Source: JAABVY01 sp964496505 (GTDB lineage Bacteria; Zixibacteria; MSB-5A5; JAABVY01). Taken from it: a stretch of DNA of 64,000 nt. The stretch covers positions 20,433 through 84,432 of the forward strand of contig CAZBZV010000008.1 in the NCBI GenBank assembly GCA_964496505.1, given 5' to 3'. Made by a program: the position numbers and the translations under genes. Below the pieces are notes generated by a model, which had not been told where the DNA came from, did no database searches, and saw only the letters and a list, made by a program, of their open reading frames with translations. Below, one piece after another: positions 42,277-51,794 of this stretch (the stretch's first letter is position 1; each line of letters starts with the position of its first letter).

Positions 42277-43554
42277 TTGCACAGACTCATCACTCTCGGA
42301 TTGATTTTGTTATTGCTGGCCGGATGCGGGGGCGGCTCTGAAGATGAGGATAAACAGATTGTTTTCGCAGTCGGCGGAGCGCCCTCGGAGATCGACTTCT
42401 GGGAAGCGTTAATTGATGAGTTCAGCACGGAATATCAGATCGATGTCAGCATAGTCCGTCAGCCGACCGACACCGACCAGCGCCGTCAGGGACTGGTGGT
42501 ATCTCTTAAGGCGCGGGATAATGATCCTGATGTTTTCCTGATGGATGTAGCCTGGCTGGCGCAGATTGCAGCCTCGGGATGGCTTGAGCCTTTAAATACA
42601 GAAACCGACAGCATTGAAACGGAAGCATTCTTCGAAAATATCCTCAACCTTGCTGACAGATACGACGGAAAGCTGATGGCTCTGCCGGTCTATGTCGACG
42701 GCGGTGTTTTATACTACCGCAGGGATCTTCTGGAGAAGATTGGAGTGAAAAATCCGCCTGACACCTGGCAGGAGCTGATTGAATACTCCCAAGAAGTTCA
42801 GGATATAAAGCGTGAGGAGAATCCCGACTTTTATGGCTTTGTGTGGCAAGGGGCGCAGTATGAGGGACTGATCTGCAATTTCCTGGAACTCGCGGCCTCG
42901 AACAACGGCGGATTTATTTTCGAGGGTGACAGCCTGAAACTGAATATACCAGAGAATGTGGAAGCGCTGAAGACGATGCATGATATAATTCATGAATATA
43001 AAATATCTCCACCGAATACCTACACGGAGTTTACCGAGGAGGAGGTCAGGCTTTTCTTCCAGAATGGCAATGCGCTTTTCGAGCGCAATTGGCCCTATGC
43101 CTGGAACCTGCATCAAAGCCCGAAATCGCCTGTGAAGGATAAGATCGGAATAGATGTTCTTCCGCATTTCGAGGGCGGACAGAGCATTTCGACATTGGGA
43201 GGATGGCATATTGGAATCTCGATCTATTCTAACGTCAAAGAAGAGGCGCGGCAGTTTGTAGAATATGTGACCTCATACGAAACGCAGAAGAAGCTCGCCT
43301 TAAACCTGGGATGGAATCCGGGACGCAAGGATGTCTATTCCGATTCCGAAGTGCTGGAGCAACTGCCGCATTTTGCGGAGTTGAGAGATGTTTTTGAAAA
43401 TGCTTATCCCCGTCCTACCCGGCCGTATTATTCGCAGATGTCTGCGATCTTGCAGAAACACCTTAATTCAGCTCTCGCGGGTGAGATTGGCCCGGAAGAT
43501 GCGCTCGACGCGGCTGAAACGGAGATTCAGGATATCATAAACCGATACAGGTAA
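42277..43554 (+). CDS. ABC transporter substrate-binding lipoprotein (sugar type)
   Basis: About 425 residues of the extracellular solute-binding family 1 (maltose/multiple-sugar type). The lipobox LILLLLAGCGG anchors it to the membrane. The mature part starts with the family pattern KQIVFAVGGAPSEIDFWEAL, and shows DPDVFLMDVAWLAQIAASGW, LPVYVDGGVLYYRRDLLEKIG and a C-terminal YSQMSAILQKHLNSALAG. The start is TTG; 42277 has GGGAG at seven bases, better than TTG 42271, which the same GGGAG nearly abuts. It lies two bases after the pseudo-transglutaminase stop and hands substrate to the permeases encoded next. Confidence 0.93.
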   Translation: MHRLITLGLILLLLAGCGGGSEDEDKQIVFAVGGAPSEIDFWEALIDEFSTEYQIDVSIVRQPTDTDQRRQGLVVSLKARDNDPDVFLMDVAWLAQIAASGWLEPLNTETDSIETEAFFENILNLADRYDGKLMALPVYVDGGVLYYRRDLLEKIGVKNPPDTWQELIEYSQEVQDIKREENPDFYGFVWQGAQYEGLICNFLELAASNNGGFIFEGDSLKLNIPENVEALKTMHDIIHEYKISPPNTYTEFTEEEVRLFFQNGNALFERNWPYAWNLHQSPKSPVKDKIGIDVLPHFEGGQSISTLGGWHIGISIYSNVKEEARQFVEYVTSYETQKKLALNLGWNPGRKDVYSDSEVLEQLPHFAELRDVFENAYPRPTRPYYSQMSAILQKHLNSALAGEIGPEDALDAAETEIQDIINRYR

Positions 43555-43565
43555 TAAGTAATTTG

Positions 43566-44447
43566 ATGAAAAGGATTTTTTCCAAAGATATACTGAAATC
43601 ATACGCATTCCTGATACCATTTGCATTTTTTATCATAGCATTCATACTGATACCGGTAGTTGGGACATTTATCAACAGCTTCTACCAGGATGTCACCTTC
43701 AAAGCCAGAGAATTCATCCAATTCGAAAATTATACCAGCCTCTTTCAGGATTCGGGATTCTGGCAGTCGCTCAGGTTTTCGCTTTTGTTTATTCTGGTCT
43801 CGGTGCCGTTCGAGCTCGTACTGGGAATGATCTTCGCTCTGCTTTTGAACCAGATCAGAAAACTCCGGGGCCTGATCTGGGCAGCTGTGCTAATACCCTG
43901 GGCAATACCCTCGGCAATCTCGGCCCGGACATGGGAGCTGATATATAACTATAATTACGGCCTGGCGAACTATGTCCTGTCGGAAATCGGAATCACCCAG
44001 GAGCCGGTCAACTGGCTGGGAACAAGTATGGGCGCATTTATCTCGGTCGTGATTGCCGATGCCTGGAAAACCGCTCCCTTTATAACGATAATTCTGTTGG
44101 CCGGTCTGCAGGGGATACCTGACGATCTTTACCGTCAGTCACGAGTTGACGGCGCGAACTTCGTGCAGGGCTTTCGCAAGATCACCCTCCCCCTTTTGAA
44201 GCCGGTAATAGTAGTGGCCCTGCTTTTCAGGACTATTGATGCACTGCGGGTATTCGATGTGATCTATGTCTTAACAGGCGGAGGACCGGGCGGGGCGACC
44301 ACCTCGCTTTCGATATTCGGCTATAGCTATTATATCAACGGGGATTTCGGTTATGGTTCGGCGGTGTCGGTCGTGCTCTTTGTAATAGCGTTCGGCCTTT
44401 CGGTTTTATATGTCAAAACGAGCAGGTTTGAGGCGGGGATTCGATGA
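43566..44447 (+). CDS. Sugar ABC transporter permease, MalF type
   Basis: A 293-residue inner-membrane permease with six helices. The ABC-importer EAA motif is recognisable as YRQSRVDGANFVQGFRKITL PLL, followed by RTIDALRVFDVIYVLTGGGP, which is characteristic of the MalF/UgpA group. ATG 43566 is preferred to the TTG just before it. The next permease starts in a four-base overlap (ATGA). It is the first of two permeases forming the heterodimeric channel. Confidence 0.94.
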   Translation: MKRIFSKDILKSYAFLIPFAFFIIAFILIPVVGTFINSFYQDVTFKAREFIQFENYTSLFQDSGFWQSLRFSLLFILVSVPFELVLGMIFALLLNQIRKLRGLIWAAVLIPWAIPSAISARTWELIYNYNYGLANYVLSEIGITQEPVNWLGTSMGAFISVVIADAWKTAPFITIILLAGLQGIPDDLYRQSRVDGANFVQGFRKITLPLLKPVIVVALLFRTIDALRVFDVIYVLTGGGPGGATTSLSIFGYSYYINGDFGYGSAVSVVLFVIAFGLSVLYVKTSRFEAGIR

Positions 44448-45274
44448 GAGAAGAGACGGTCAAAACTATTATGATAGCTGCGGGCATGGTTCTGATGCTT
44501 TCGTTCTGCCTGGCGCCCTTTCTCTTTATGATCATAACCAGCCTGAGCAAGAATCCGGAATTCCTTTCCCCTGCCGCCGATTTCAAATTGACGCTCGAGA
44601 ATTACAGCTCTGTCATATTCAAAGAATCACTGCATTTCATCGATTATCTGCGCAACAGCGTAATCATCTCGGGAGTGTCGGCGGTGGTCGGTGTTCTGAC
44701 GGCCGCGATTGCGGCATTTGCGATCACGCGCCTGAAACTGCCGGGCAAGATGCTGTTACTGTTTTTTGCATTGGCGGTATCGATGTTTCCGCAGATCAGC
44801 ATTGTGGGATATCTTTTCAAGCTGATGACCTGGATGGGCTGGATCAACACATACTTCGCATTGGCATTACCCTATGTAGCCTGGGTGCTGCCTTTATCTC
44901 TATGGATTCTGACCAGCTATTTCTCACAAATTCCCAAAGAGCTCGACAGGGCTGCTTATGTTGACGGCTGTTCGAGGCTGAAAGTGCTGACTAAAATAAT
45001 CATGCCGGTGGCGATGCCCGCTGTGCTGTCGACTATGCTTCTGGCATTTATATTCGCCTTTAACGAATTTATGTTTGCGCTGATTCTGACTTCTGACCAT
45101 CATGCCCGCACAGTCCCGGTCGGCATAGCCCTGTTTCAGGGACTGCACGGGGAGATACCCTGGGGCGATATTATGGCTGCTTCTGCGGTTACCACGTTGC
45201 CTGTGGTGATTTTGACCATTATATTCCAGAGAAGGATAATCGCCGGACTTACTAGAGGAGCGGTAAAAGGATGA
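44444..45274 (+). CDS. Sugar ABC transporter permease, MalG type
   Basis: A 276-residue permease with six transmembrane helices. The EAA loop reads ELDRAAYVDGCSRLKVLTKI followed by IMPVAMPAVLSTMLLAFIF, typical of MalG/UgpE. LRNSVIISGVSAVVGVLTAA in the first third is also characteristic. It overlaps both neighbours by four bases, so the two permeases and the ATPase are made in step. The end of the protein (FQRRIIAGLTRGAVKG) is the usual MalG tail. Confidence 0.94.
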   Translation: MREETVKTIMIAAGMVLMLSFCLAPFLFMIITSLSKNPEFLSPAADFKLTLENYSSVIFKESLHFIDYLRNSVIISGVSAVVGVLTAAIAAFAITRLKLPGKMLLLFFALAVSMFPQISIVGYLFKLMTWMGWINTYFALALPYVAWVLPLSLWILTSYFSQIPKELDRAAYVDGCSRLKVLTKIIMPVAMPAVLSTMLLAFIFAFNEFMFALILTSDHHARTVPVGIALFQGLHGEIPWGDIMAASAVTTLPVVILTIIFQRRIIAGLTRGAVKG

Positions 45275-46365
45275 GGCTGGAGCTTAAAGAGCTTTCAAAA
45301 AAATTCAAGTCTATGCGGGGCGAGGTCGAGGCCGTTAAAAATATCAGCCTGACTGTGGAAGACAGGGAGTTCTTCGTATTGCTCGGGCCCAGCGGATGCG
45401 GGAAATCGACTCTCCTTAATCTGGTGGCGGGTCTTGAAAAACCCACCACAGGTGAAATCAAATTCGGCTCGAAAACCATGGCCGATGTCGATAAAAACAT
45501 ATTCAAATCCCCTCGGGAACGAAATGTGGCAATGGTGTTCCAAAACTACGCGCTCTACCCGCATCTGAAAGTCTATGACAATATCGCCTTCCCGCTTAAG
45601 ATCGAGAAAAAAGATAAATCTGAAATAGACAACGCTGTCAGGAAGGCGGCAGATATTCTGAATATAACCGCTTTGCTCGATGACAAGCCTTCTGAACTTT
45701 CCGGAGGTCAGCGGCAGCGTGTGGCCATAGCGCGGGCAATCGTACGCGAACCCAATATCTTTCTTCTGGACGAGCCGCTCTCGAATCTTGACGCGCAGCT
45801 TCGGATGTCGATGCGTACCGAGCTTAAGAATCTTCAACGTCGTCTGGAAATAACCGCGCTCTATGTGACTCATGATCAAACTGAGGCAATGACATTGGGT
45901 GACAGAGTGGCGATACTTAATGAGGGCAGGATCGAACAGGTCGGGACACCGCTGGAATTGTACGACAAGCCTGCAAACATTTTCGTGGCACAGTTTCTGG
46001 GATCAACTCCAATAAATATTTTCGATACGACATTGATCGAAAAGAACGGCCGATTATTCCTCCAAATCTCAGGCAGCAATATTGAACTGCCCGAGAGTAA
46101 AATAGAGAAGGCAAAAAAGCCTGGCCCCGGGAAAGCAGTCTTGGGCATTAGACCTGAGGATGTAAAGCCGGTTGAGAGAGATGAGCCCTCTCACATCGAA
46201 GGTGAGATCAGGGAAATCGAGCTTTTGGGAAGGGAGACACTGCTTCATGTACTTGTGAATGATATCCTTATCAGAGCGCTTTCGGATTCTCCCAACTGGC
46301 AAATCGGAGGGAAAATAAACCTTCAATTCAATATGGACAAAGCACACCTTTTCCCGATTTTATAA
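45271..46365 (+). CDS. Sugar ABC transporter ATPase (MsmK/UgpC/MalK type)
   Basis: A 364-residue ATPase. The nucleotide-binding domain has Walker A LLGPSGCGKSTLLNLVAG, Q-loop VFQNYALYPH, signature ELSGGQRQRVAIARAI, Walker B IFLLDEPLSNLDAQ and H-loop ALYVTHDQTEAM. The C-terminal 130 residues are a TOBE-type regulatory domain (LGIRPEDVKPVE), the hallmark of the CUT1 sugar group. It ends the operon; no clear terminator follows. The substrate could be an oligosaccharide or a glycerol-phosphate compound, but CUT1 membership is the limit of what the sequence shows. Confidence 0.95.
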   Translation: MRLELKELSKKFKSMRGEVEAVKNISLTVEDREFFVLLGPSGCGKSTLLNLVAGLEKPTTGEIKFGSKTMADVDKNIFKSPRERNVAMVFQNYALYPHLKVYDNIAFPLKIEKKDKSEIDNAVRKAADILNITALLDDKPSELSGGQRQRVAIARAIVREPNIFLLDEPLSNLDAQLRMSMRTELKNLQRRLEITALYVTHDQTEAMTLGDRVAILNEGRIEQVGTPLELYDKPANIFVAQFLGSTPINIFDTTLIEKNGRLFLQISGSNIELPESKIEKAKKPGPGKAVLGIRPEDVKPVERDEPSHIEGEIREIELLGRETLLHVLVNDILIRALSDSPNWQIGGKINLQFNMDKAHLFPIL

Positions 46366-46627
46366 GCAGATATTTCATTAAAATTAATCCATTTACACCG
46401 TATCTCGGGCAAATTCGGCTAAATTATTCTGCGTATTTATGAAACGAATAATGGCCAGGACATATAATAAACTTGAGTTAACGATAATATAGACACTGGA
46501 AATTGCCGGTAGATATATAAAAATGGGCCAATGACAGCCCTTTAAAAAACTGACCATAAATTTCCACGATTATACTGATTAGTAAGAGGTTGATTGGGGA
46601 TAAGCCCCGTTATAAAGGGTAACCATT

Positions 46628-47650
46628 ATGGAAGCAGCAGAAAAAAACCAACTGAAATTGAATGTCTTATTTTACAATATTCATCTTTTCGGCAGCGCTC
46701 TGCCCGGTGCGGATTTCATCATGAGGCATATTTACGGTAGTCCATTACTTTATGAGGATGAGGCCAGGGCCAGGATTGCCGCCAGAAAGATCAATAAGCT
46801 GGGAAAAATGGAAGACGGTTGCGATATTGTCGGGCTGTGTGAATTGTGGGATGATGAGATGGCCGATCGGATTCGCCTGCAAATCCAGGGCACTTTTCCC
46901 TACTGCTATCGCCCGGCCAATAAATCCAGAATGAAATATGCTGTTGGATCAGGGCTGACACTTTTCAGCAAATATCCTATCAGGGATTTGGATTTCATAC
47001 CGTTTAATACCCAGGCCAATATAATCGAAAAGAACTGCCAGAAGGGCATCCTGAAAGCTGTTGTCGAAATCAACGACAACTTTCCGGTCTCAGTTTTGCT
47101 ATCGCATTTCCAGGCCGGCCAGCGCCGAAAGGAGCGTAAGGTACGCCTTGGGCAATTAAAGGAGATAGGAATAATCCTGGAGGAGATTCGCGGCGGACAG
47201 TACAAAAAGGCTCCAATCATTTTGATGGCTGATTTCAATATTATCGCTGAAGATGAAAGAGGAAACATGCGCGATGAGTATATTGCCATGAATCGTATCC
47301 TGCGATTGAAGGATGTTTTCAGGGCAAAGTTCGAATCTGCAATCGGCAACCCCGGATATACTTCGGACGGCAGCCAGAACAGCCTGTTGAATATCTTCCA
47401 TCGAAACACCCAAAAGCGCAAACGTATTGATTTCATCTTCTCCAATAATTACCGTCAGATGAGCATCGAGAATTGCATTGTGGACCAGTTCAGGACCAAC
47501 AATCCGGTCGGAAACGGCACGAAAAAAGTAAGGCGTCCAATTCATCATCTCTCAGACCACTTCGCGGTGCAGGCAAACTTTGTATTCGCGCCCAGCTATA
47601 CAGAGAACAGCCCTGACAACAAATACAGCGGTCACAATTCCACAAATTAA
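46628..47650 (+). CDS. Endonuclease/exonuclease/phosphatase (EEP) family protein
   Basis: A 340-residue protein without signal peptide, of the EEP superfamily that includes sphingomyelinases, inositol phosphatases and DNase I. Conserved sites appear in order: VLFYNIHLFG (Asn), VGLCELWDD (metal-binding Glu), VLLSHFQAGQ (His), ILMADFNII (Asp/Asn), KRIDFIFSN and HLSDHFAV (catalytic Asp-His). The region with NIIEKNCQKGILKAVVEI between them resembles neutral sphingomyelinase-like members. Substrate cannot be assigned. It stands alone, after a 262-base gap in which I see only a short GGGGATAAGCCCC palindrome near the start. Confidence 0.86.
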   Translation: MEAAEKNQLKLNVLFYNIHLFGSALPGADFIMRHIYGSPLLYEDEARARIAARKINKLGKMEDGCDIVGLCELWDDEMADRIRLQIQGTFPYCYRPANKSRMKYAVGSGLTLFSKYPIRDLDFIPFNTQANIIEKNCQKGILKAVVEINDNFPVSVLLSHFQAGQRRKERKVRLGQLKEIGIILEEIRGGQYKKAPIILMADFNIIAEDERGNMRDEYIAMNRILRLKDVFRAKFESAIGNPGYTSDGSQNSLLNIFHRNTQKRKRIDFIFSNNYRQMSIENCIVDQFRTNNPVGNGTKKVRRPIHHLSDHFAVQANFVFAPSYTENSPDNKYSGHNSTN

Positions 47651-47687
47651 GAATAAAAAAGCGCGTGAATTGAATTATCTGTGGTTT

Positions 47688-48578
47688 TTAGCAGTCCGGT
47701 ATGCCATCATTGTCAATATGACACGGCGCATATCCATCCTGGAAGATATAAAGGATTAGCCAAACCGCATCGGTAATGTTAACGAAACCATCGCAATTGA
47801 TCTCTGCAGATAAGAGAGGATACGGCGAGGGGGCACCGGTAATAAATATATAATTTACAATCCAGACAACATCAGTGACATTAATTTCATTATCGGCATT
47901 GGCATCCCCGCATCTATACATAATCCTAAAAGCATCCTGTGCGGAGACAGAAAACTGGCTGACCAGGTCATTGATCCACACATCCCAATACTCAAAGGAA
48001 GCATCGGGCGGGATTGTAAACGATGCGCTGAGCAATTCAGAGGAATATACATTTATGCCATAACCGGAAATAGTGGAGCTTCCCTGTGTAAACCAAACCG
48101 CGGTTGAGCTGGCCTGCCCGAACTGAGTATGCTGTCCGGTTATGGTCACCAGAAGAGACTCATTGCGGTAAGCGCTGTCGGGATCGACGGATATTATCAT
48201 GGGATAGGGGACCAAAATACTAAAAGCCTCGGGAAGGGATAAAACCGGATCATAATCATCATCAACATATAAATCCCAATATCCGGCTGAAGCATCGGAT
48301 GGTATACTGAAATGGGCGTTCAGGCTGGTAGCAGATGTCGGATAGGATGAACCGGCATAAATGGTGGAACTGCCCTGGACAAACCACACAATGGAACTGC
48401 TGGACTGGCTGAAATGAGTTCCGCTGCCGGTGATCGTCACCCAGAGGTTATCCCCCTGGTAAGCGCTGTCCGGCTCGATTGAGTTAAGGGATTGTGCAAA
48501 AACAGTATTCGATGCGAAAAAAAGACAAGTAGCCAGAATTAAGCTGATGATGATAGTTTTGCTGTTTTGTTTTAACAT
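47688..48578 (-). CDS. Secreted protein with two IPT/TIG-like domains and a dockerin-like C-terminus
   Basis: About 296 residues from ATG 48578 (an ATG at 48635 would add 19 residues before the signal). Signal TIIISLILATCLFFASNTVFA. Two homologous domains of about 95 residues follow, starting SLNSIEPDSAYQGDNLWVTI and IISVDPDSAYRNESLLVTI, both with VWFxQGSST and WDxxxxD; they are IPT/TIG-like. The C-terminal 80 residues hold two calcium-loop/helix units (CGDANADNEINVTDVVWIV and NCDGFVNITDAVWLILYIF), i.e. a dockerin-like pair. It is convergent with the EEP gene. It is the first of four minus-strand genes in this region with such modules. Confidence 0.85.
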   Translation of the reverse strand: MLKQNSKTIIISLILATCLFFASNTVFAQSLNSIEPDSAYQGDNLWVTITGSGTHFSQSSSSIVWFVQGSSTIYAGSSYPTSATSLNAHFSIPSDASAGYWDLYVDDDYDPVLSLPEAFSILVPYPMIISVDPDSAYRNESLLVTITGQHTQFGQASSTAVWFTQGSSTISGYGINVYSSELLSASFTIPPDASFEYWDVWINDLVSQFSVSAQDAFRIMYRCGDANADNEINVTDVVWIVNYIFITGAPSPYPLLSAEINCDGFVNITDAVWLILYIFQDGYAPCHIDNDGIPDC

Positions 48579-48750
48579 ACTTTTTACAACCGGTGTGGCC
48601 GTTTCCTCTACTGACAAGTTAAGCATGTTTGTCATTTGGTCAAGTTAAATATGACATCGGCATAGATATTTCTTTTCAGTTTCCATAAATATATTATCAT
48701 TTATTCATTACTGGGAAATTGATAGTAAAACTGCACAGCAAGCGAATAAT

Positions 48751-50643
48751 ATGGGTATGAGAAAACAGATAAAGCCAGTAGCATATTTTTACTTCATACT
48801 GGCGGTATTTTCAATGCCGCTGGTATACTATTCGGGCACCACCGATCCATGCCTGACTCCCCGGCATCTGGCTCTCTCCCTTATTCTTCTGCTCACAACT
48901 ATAATTTTTCTGGTCATAATTAAGAGGCGCAAAGATATTTTTGATTACAGGATTAAGGGAGAAATAATCCTATATGTCTATGGCATTTATATCATTGCAT
49001 CCCTGCTCTCGCTGATAAAAGCCGGTAATATCGCGGAGTCGCTTTTTGACATAACACGACTTTTCCTTGGATTCGGCGTTTTCCTTTTCACGTTCATGAT
49101 CATAAGCAATTATAAGAACGGGATCAGACTTCTTAGCAAATTTATCATAATCTGCGGTCTGGCCCTGGGCCTACTCGGTTTTTTGCAATACTACGAATTC
49201 GCATTCGGTTTTCTTTACCAGGCCGGACTGCCAGCCGGGACCTCGGCAAATCGGAATATATTTCTGGCACAAATCGCACTTATACTGCCCTTTGCAGTTT
49301 TTGGGATTTTCGCATTCAAAAAGCTCTGGCGAATTGTCAGCATCCTGACATTTACGATGATACTTTTTCTTGTGATCGTCGGATCATCTCGCTCGGTAAT
49401 GGCGGCGGTGGCACTTTCGATAATAATAAGCGCAGTGTTGTATTTTATATTTAGAAAAAGATTTCATACTGACAACGAAAAAAGAATACCGAGGAATAAG
49501 CTAGTTGCCTTCATACCGATAGCTATGATAATTGCCATTGCTATAATTTCCGGCTATGCCCTAAAATCCGGTCAAAGAAGTCTGACCGACACAATCTCCT
49601 CAGCCTTTAATCCCCATATAACCTCCAATCGCATTAGAATTCAGATGTGGGAAAGATCACTGCAAATGTATGCCGACAACCCGATTCTTGGAGTGGGAGC
49701 GGGCAACTGGAAAATCGAGGTTGCCGCATACGGCGCTGTTGGTCCTGAATATATGGTGGAGAAACGTTTTTTCCAGCGGCCTCATAATGATTATCTCTGG
49801 GTGCTCTCAGAGAAAGGGCCAGCGGCGCTTCTGGCATATCTGGCAATATTCGCAATAGCAATAGTCTATGGGCTCAGGATAGTAAAAAATCGATCCACGG
49901 GCGAAGAACACGGGCGATTATTTGCGTTATGCATGACTGTGGGAGTTCTGATTTACCTGGTTGATTCATTTTTCAGCTTTCCAATGGAGAGAATTCTGAA
50001 TCTTATTTTTATCAACCTAATACTCGGAGCTCTGTTTGCGGTTTACTCAACGTCCGTTGGGGATGAAAAAGGGCCGGGTTATGGCAAACCGGTATTTTTA
50101 GTTTTGATAGTGCTTTTGCCGGTTTTTGCTTTTTCCGCAATCATAGGTGTGGTCAGGCTGGACTCCGAAATTCATACAAAGCTGGCAAATGCAGAGCGCG
50201 CAAGAGGCAACTGGAGCGACGTAATCCGATTGATCGACCGTGCTGAATCTGCACTCGTCAACCTCGATCCCACCGGAACTCCTCTGGCATGGTACAGCGG
50301 CGAAGCCCATTTCATGCGCGGCCAATACAACTCAGCCTTTTTTAACTATTTGCGGGCTTATGAACACAATCCCAATCATATCCATGTCCTTAACAATCTG
50401 GCGACAACCTATGAAATGAGAGGCAATCATAACAGGGCAATCGAGCTTTACGAGCGGGCAATTGCAATTCATGAGGATTTCGATGAGGCCTATATTAATC
50501 TGGCCGCCGCATATTATAATGCCGGGATGTATCGCAAGGCCGATGAGAGCCTGTCGAAAGTGGATGATGATTTTGAGGATGAGAGAAAAGCTGTTTATCG
50601 TCAAAAGATCGATGAAAAACTGAAATCAATGCAGATGCGATAA
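48751..50643 (+). CDS. O-antigen ligase/polymerase-like membrane protein with TPR tail
   Basis: A 630-residue inner-membrane protein. The first 470 residues have about twelve transmembrane helices with the Wzy_C/WaaL-type large external loop between NPILGVGAGNWK and RPHNDYLWVLSEKGPAALL, where the conserved HN pair is seen. The C-terminal 150 residues are TPR (HVLNNLATTYEMRGNHNRAI, EAYINLAAAYYNAGMYRKA). The family transfers or polymerises lipid-linked glycans on the periplasmic face; the TPR tail may bind partners. Which glycan it acts on is open; it could serve lipid A, a capsule or protein glycosylation. GT-C and dockerin-bearing genes surround it. Its stop is six bases from that of the convergent Cys-rich gene. 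Confidence 0.86.
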   Translation: MGMRKQIKPVAYFYFILAVFSMPLVYYSGTTDPCLTPRHLALSLILLLTTIIFLVIIKRRKDIFDYRIKGEIILYVYGIYIIASLLSLIKAGNIAESLFDITRLFLGFGVFLFTFMIISNYKNGIRLLSKFIIICGLALGLLGFLQYYEFAFGFLYQAGLPAGTSANRNIFLAQIALILPFAVFGIFAFKKLWRIVSILTFTMILFLVIVGSSRSVMAAVALSIIISAVLYFIFRKRFHTDNEKRIPRNKLVAFIPIAMIIAIAIISGYALKSGQRSLTDTISSAFNPHITSNRIRIQMWERSLQMYADNPILGVGAGNWKIEVAAYGAVGPEYMVEKRFFQRPHNDYLWVLSEKGPAALLAYLAIFAIAIVYGLRIVKNRSTGEEHGRLFALCMTVGVLIYLVDSFFSFPMERILNLIFINLILGALFAVYSTSVGDEKGPGYGKPVFLVLIVLLPVFAFSAIIGVVRLDSEIHTKLANAERARGNWSDVIRLIDRAESALVNLDPTGTPLAWYSGEAHFMRGQYNSAFFNYLRAYEHNPNHIHVLNNLATTYEMRGNHNRAIELYERAIAIHEDFDEAYINLAAAYYNAGMYRKADESLSKVDDDFEDERKAVYRQKIDEKLKSMQMR

Positions 50644-50649
50644 TTATCT

Positions 50650-51654
50650 TCAGCAGTCCTCCTGACCATCGCCGTCAGTATCGCAGGGATCATTTCCTCC
50701 GATAAAGACATAGTTTATAATCCAGACAGCATCGGAGACATTCACTGCTCCGTCACAGTTAGCTTCGCCGGATTCGTACGGATCGGGAGGCTCGCCTCCG
50801 ATGAAGACATAATTAATAACACCAACCGCATCACTGACATTGACCGAACCATCCCGGTTAACATCTCCGCAGATATATTCCCCGGAGTAACTCCATCCGA
50901 TAATTTTAGCCATCATCCACCACCACACCTTGCCTTTCTGATAGCAGTTAAAGCATTGGGAATGGGCGCATCCGCACGACGGACAGGTATGTGTTGTGCA
51001 CCAGTCGGTGCACCAGTTGCAGTAATCGGTTTCGTCAGGATAATAGTTGCCGTCTGGGTCGTAGCTTTCGATATCCGCAAAATCAAAAAGTATTTTATCG
51101 TTATTCTGGCAGTAGGTGCGGATCTGATTATTGCGGGCATAAAGGTTGCCGTCGACACCGGTTCCATCAAGGTGACCGGTCATATAAATAAATGTGATAT
51201 CGGGATAATCGGCCTCCAGTTCCTCCATCTTGGCCAGATAGGCATTAATTCCCTCTTCCGTGTTGTCAGAACATCCGCCGCACCATGAAAACATAGCCAT
51301 ATTGCAGTCCGGATGACTGTCAAGATAGCTGCGAGTGGCGGGCACCCAGGAGGTATCACCGTTGTGACCGAGATCATCGCCCACCTCATGAAAAGGCGGT
51401 GGATCGTACAAGGCATTTTCATTATATAATTCGGCTATGCCTGTCATGATCTGGCTGCCATGGGATGTGTGCACATAGTAGATATTGAATTCGGCGCCAA
51501 TATCTTCGAATATCGTATCGGGAAGAAGATCGAATTGAGAGCAGGCATTATGATCGGCGATTATGGGCTGAGTGAAAGCTGAGATCGGAAATAGTAAGAT
51601 CATGAAAAATACAAGGAGAATTCGCCCGGCAGTTAATATATTTCTATGTAACAT
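50650..51654 (-). CDS. Secreted Cys-rich hydrolase-like protein with dockerin-like C-terminus
   Basis: A 334-residue exported protein (signal ILLVFFMILLFPISAFTQ). The first 220 residues contain YYVHTSHGSQIMTGI, AMFSWCGGCSDNT and ITFIYMTGHLDGTG, an order of blocks that could suit an SGNH-like fold, but I am not certain. A cluster of nine Cys within a short stretch of about 25 residues (CNWCTDWCTTHTC then CGCAHSQC) is unusual and may bind metal or form disulfides. The C-terminal 80 residues are a dockerin-like pair (CGDVNRDGSVNVSDAVGVI and NCDGAVNVSDAVWIINYVF). GGGAGGAAAC precedes the ATG. It is convergent with the ligase-like gene. Confidence 0.8.
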   Translation of the reverse strand: MLHRNILTAGRILLVFFMILLFPISAFTQPIIADHNACSQFDLLPDTIFEDIGAEFNIYYVHTSHGSQIMTGIAELYNENALYDPPPFHEVGDDLGHNGDTSWVPATRSYLDSHPDCNMAMFSWCGGCSDNTEEGINAYLAKMEELEADYPDITFIYMTGHLDGTGVDGNLYARNNQIRTYCQNNDKILFDFADIESYDPDGNYYPDETDYCNWCTDWCTTHTCPSCGCAHSQCFNCYQKGKVWWWMMAKIIGWSYSGEYICGDVNRDGSVNVSDAVGVINYVFIGGEPPDPYESGEANCDGAVNVSDAVWIINYVFIGGNDPCDTDGDGQEDC

Positions 51655-51794
51655 GTTTCCTCCCGATATAATTCTGCAAAAATCACCGATTTATTCAAGC
51701 AATTTAATATATTTGATACATCTGTCAATCTTAATAGCTGATATCTGTTCAAATTAAACTTGAATATGGAAGTTCATAAATGTAAATTCACGGC

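Noticed and set aside
44410..44964. 184-codon plus-strand frame over the two permease genes
   Set aside because: It overlaps two clear permease genes in another frame and has no family resemblance.
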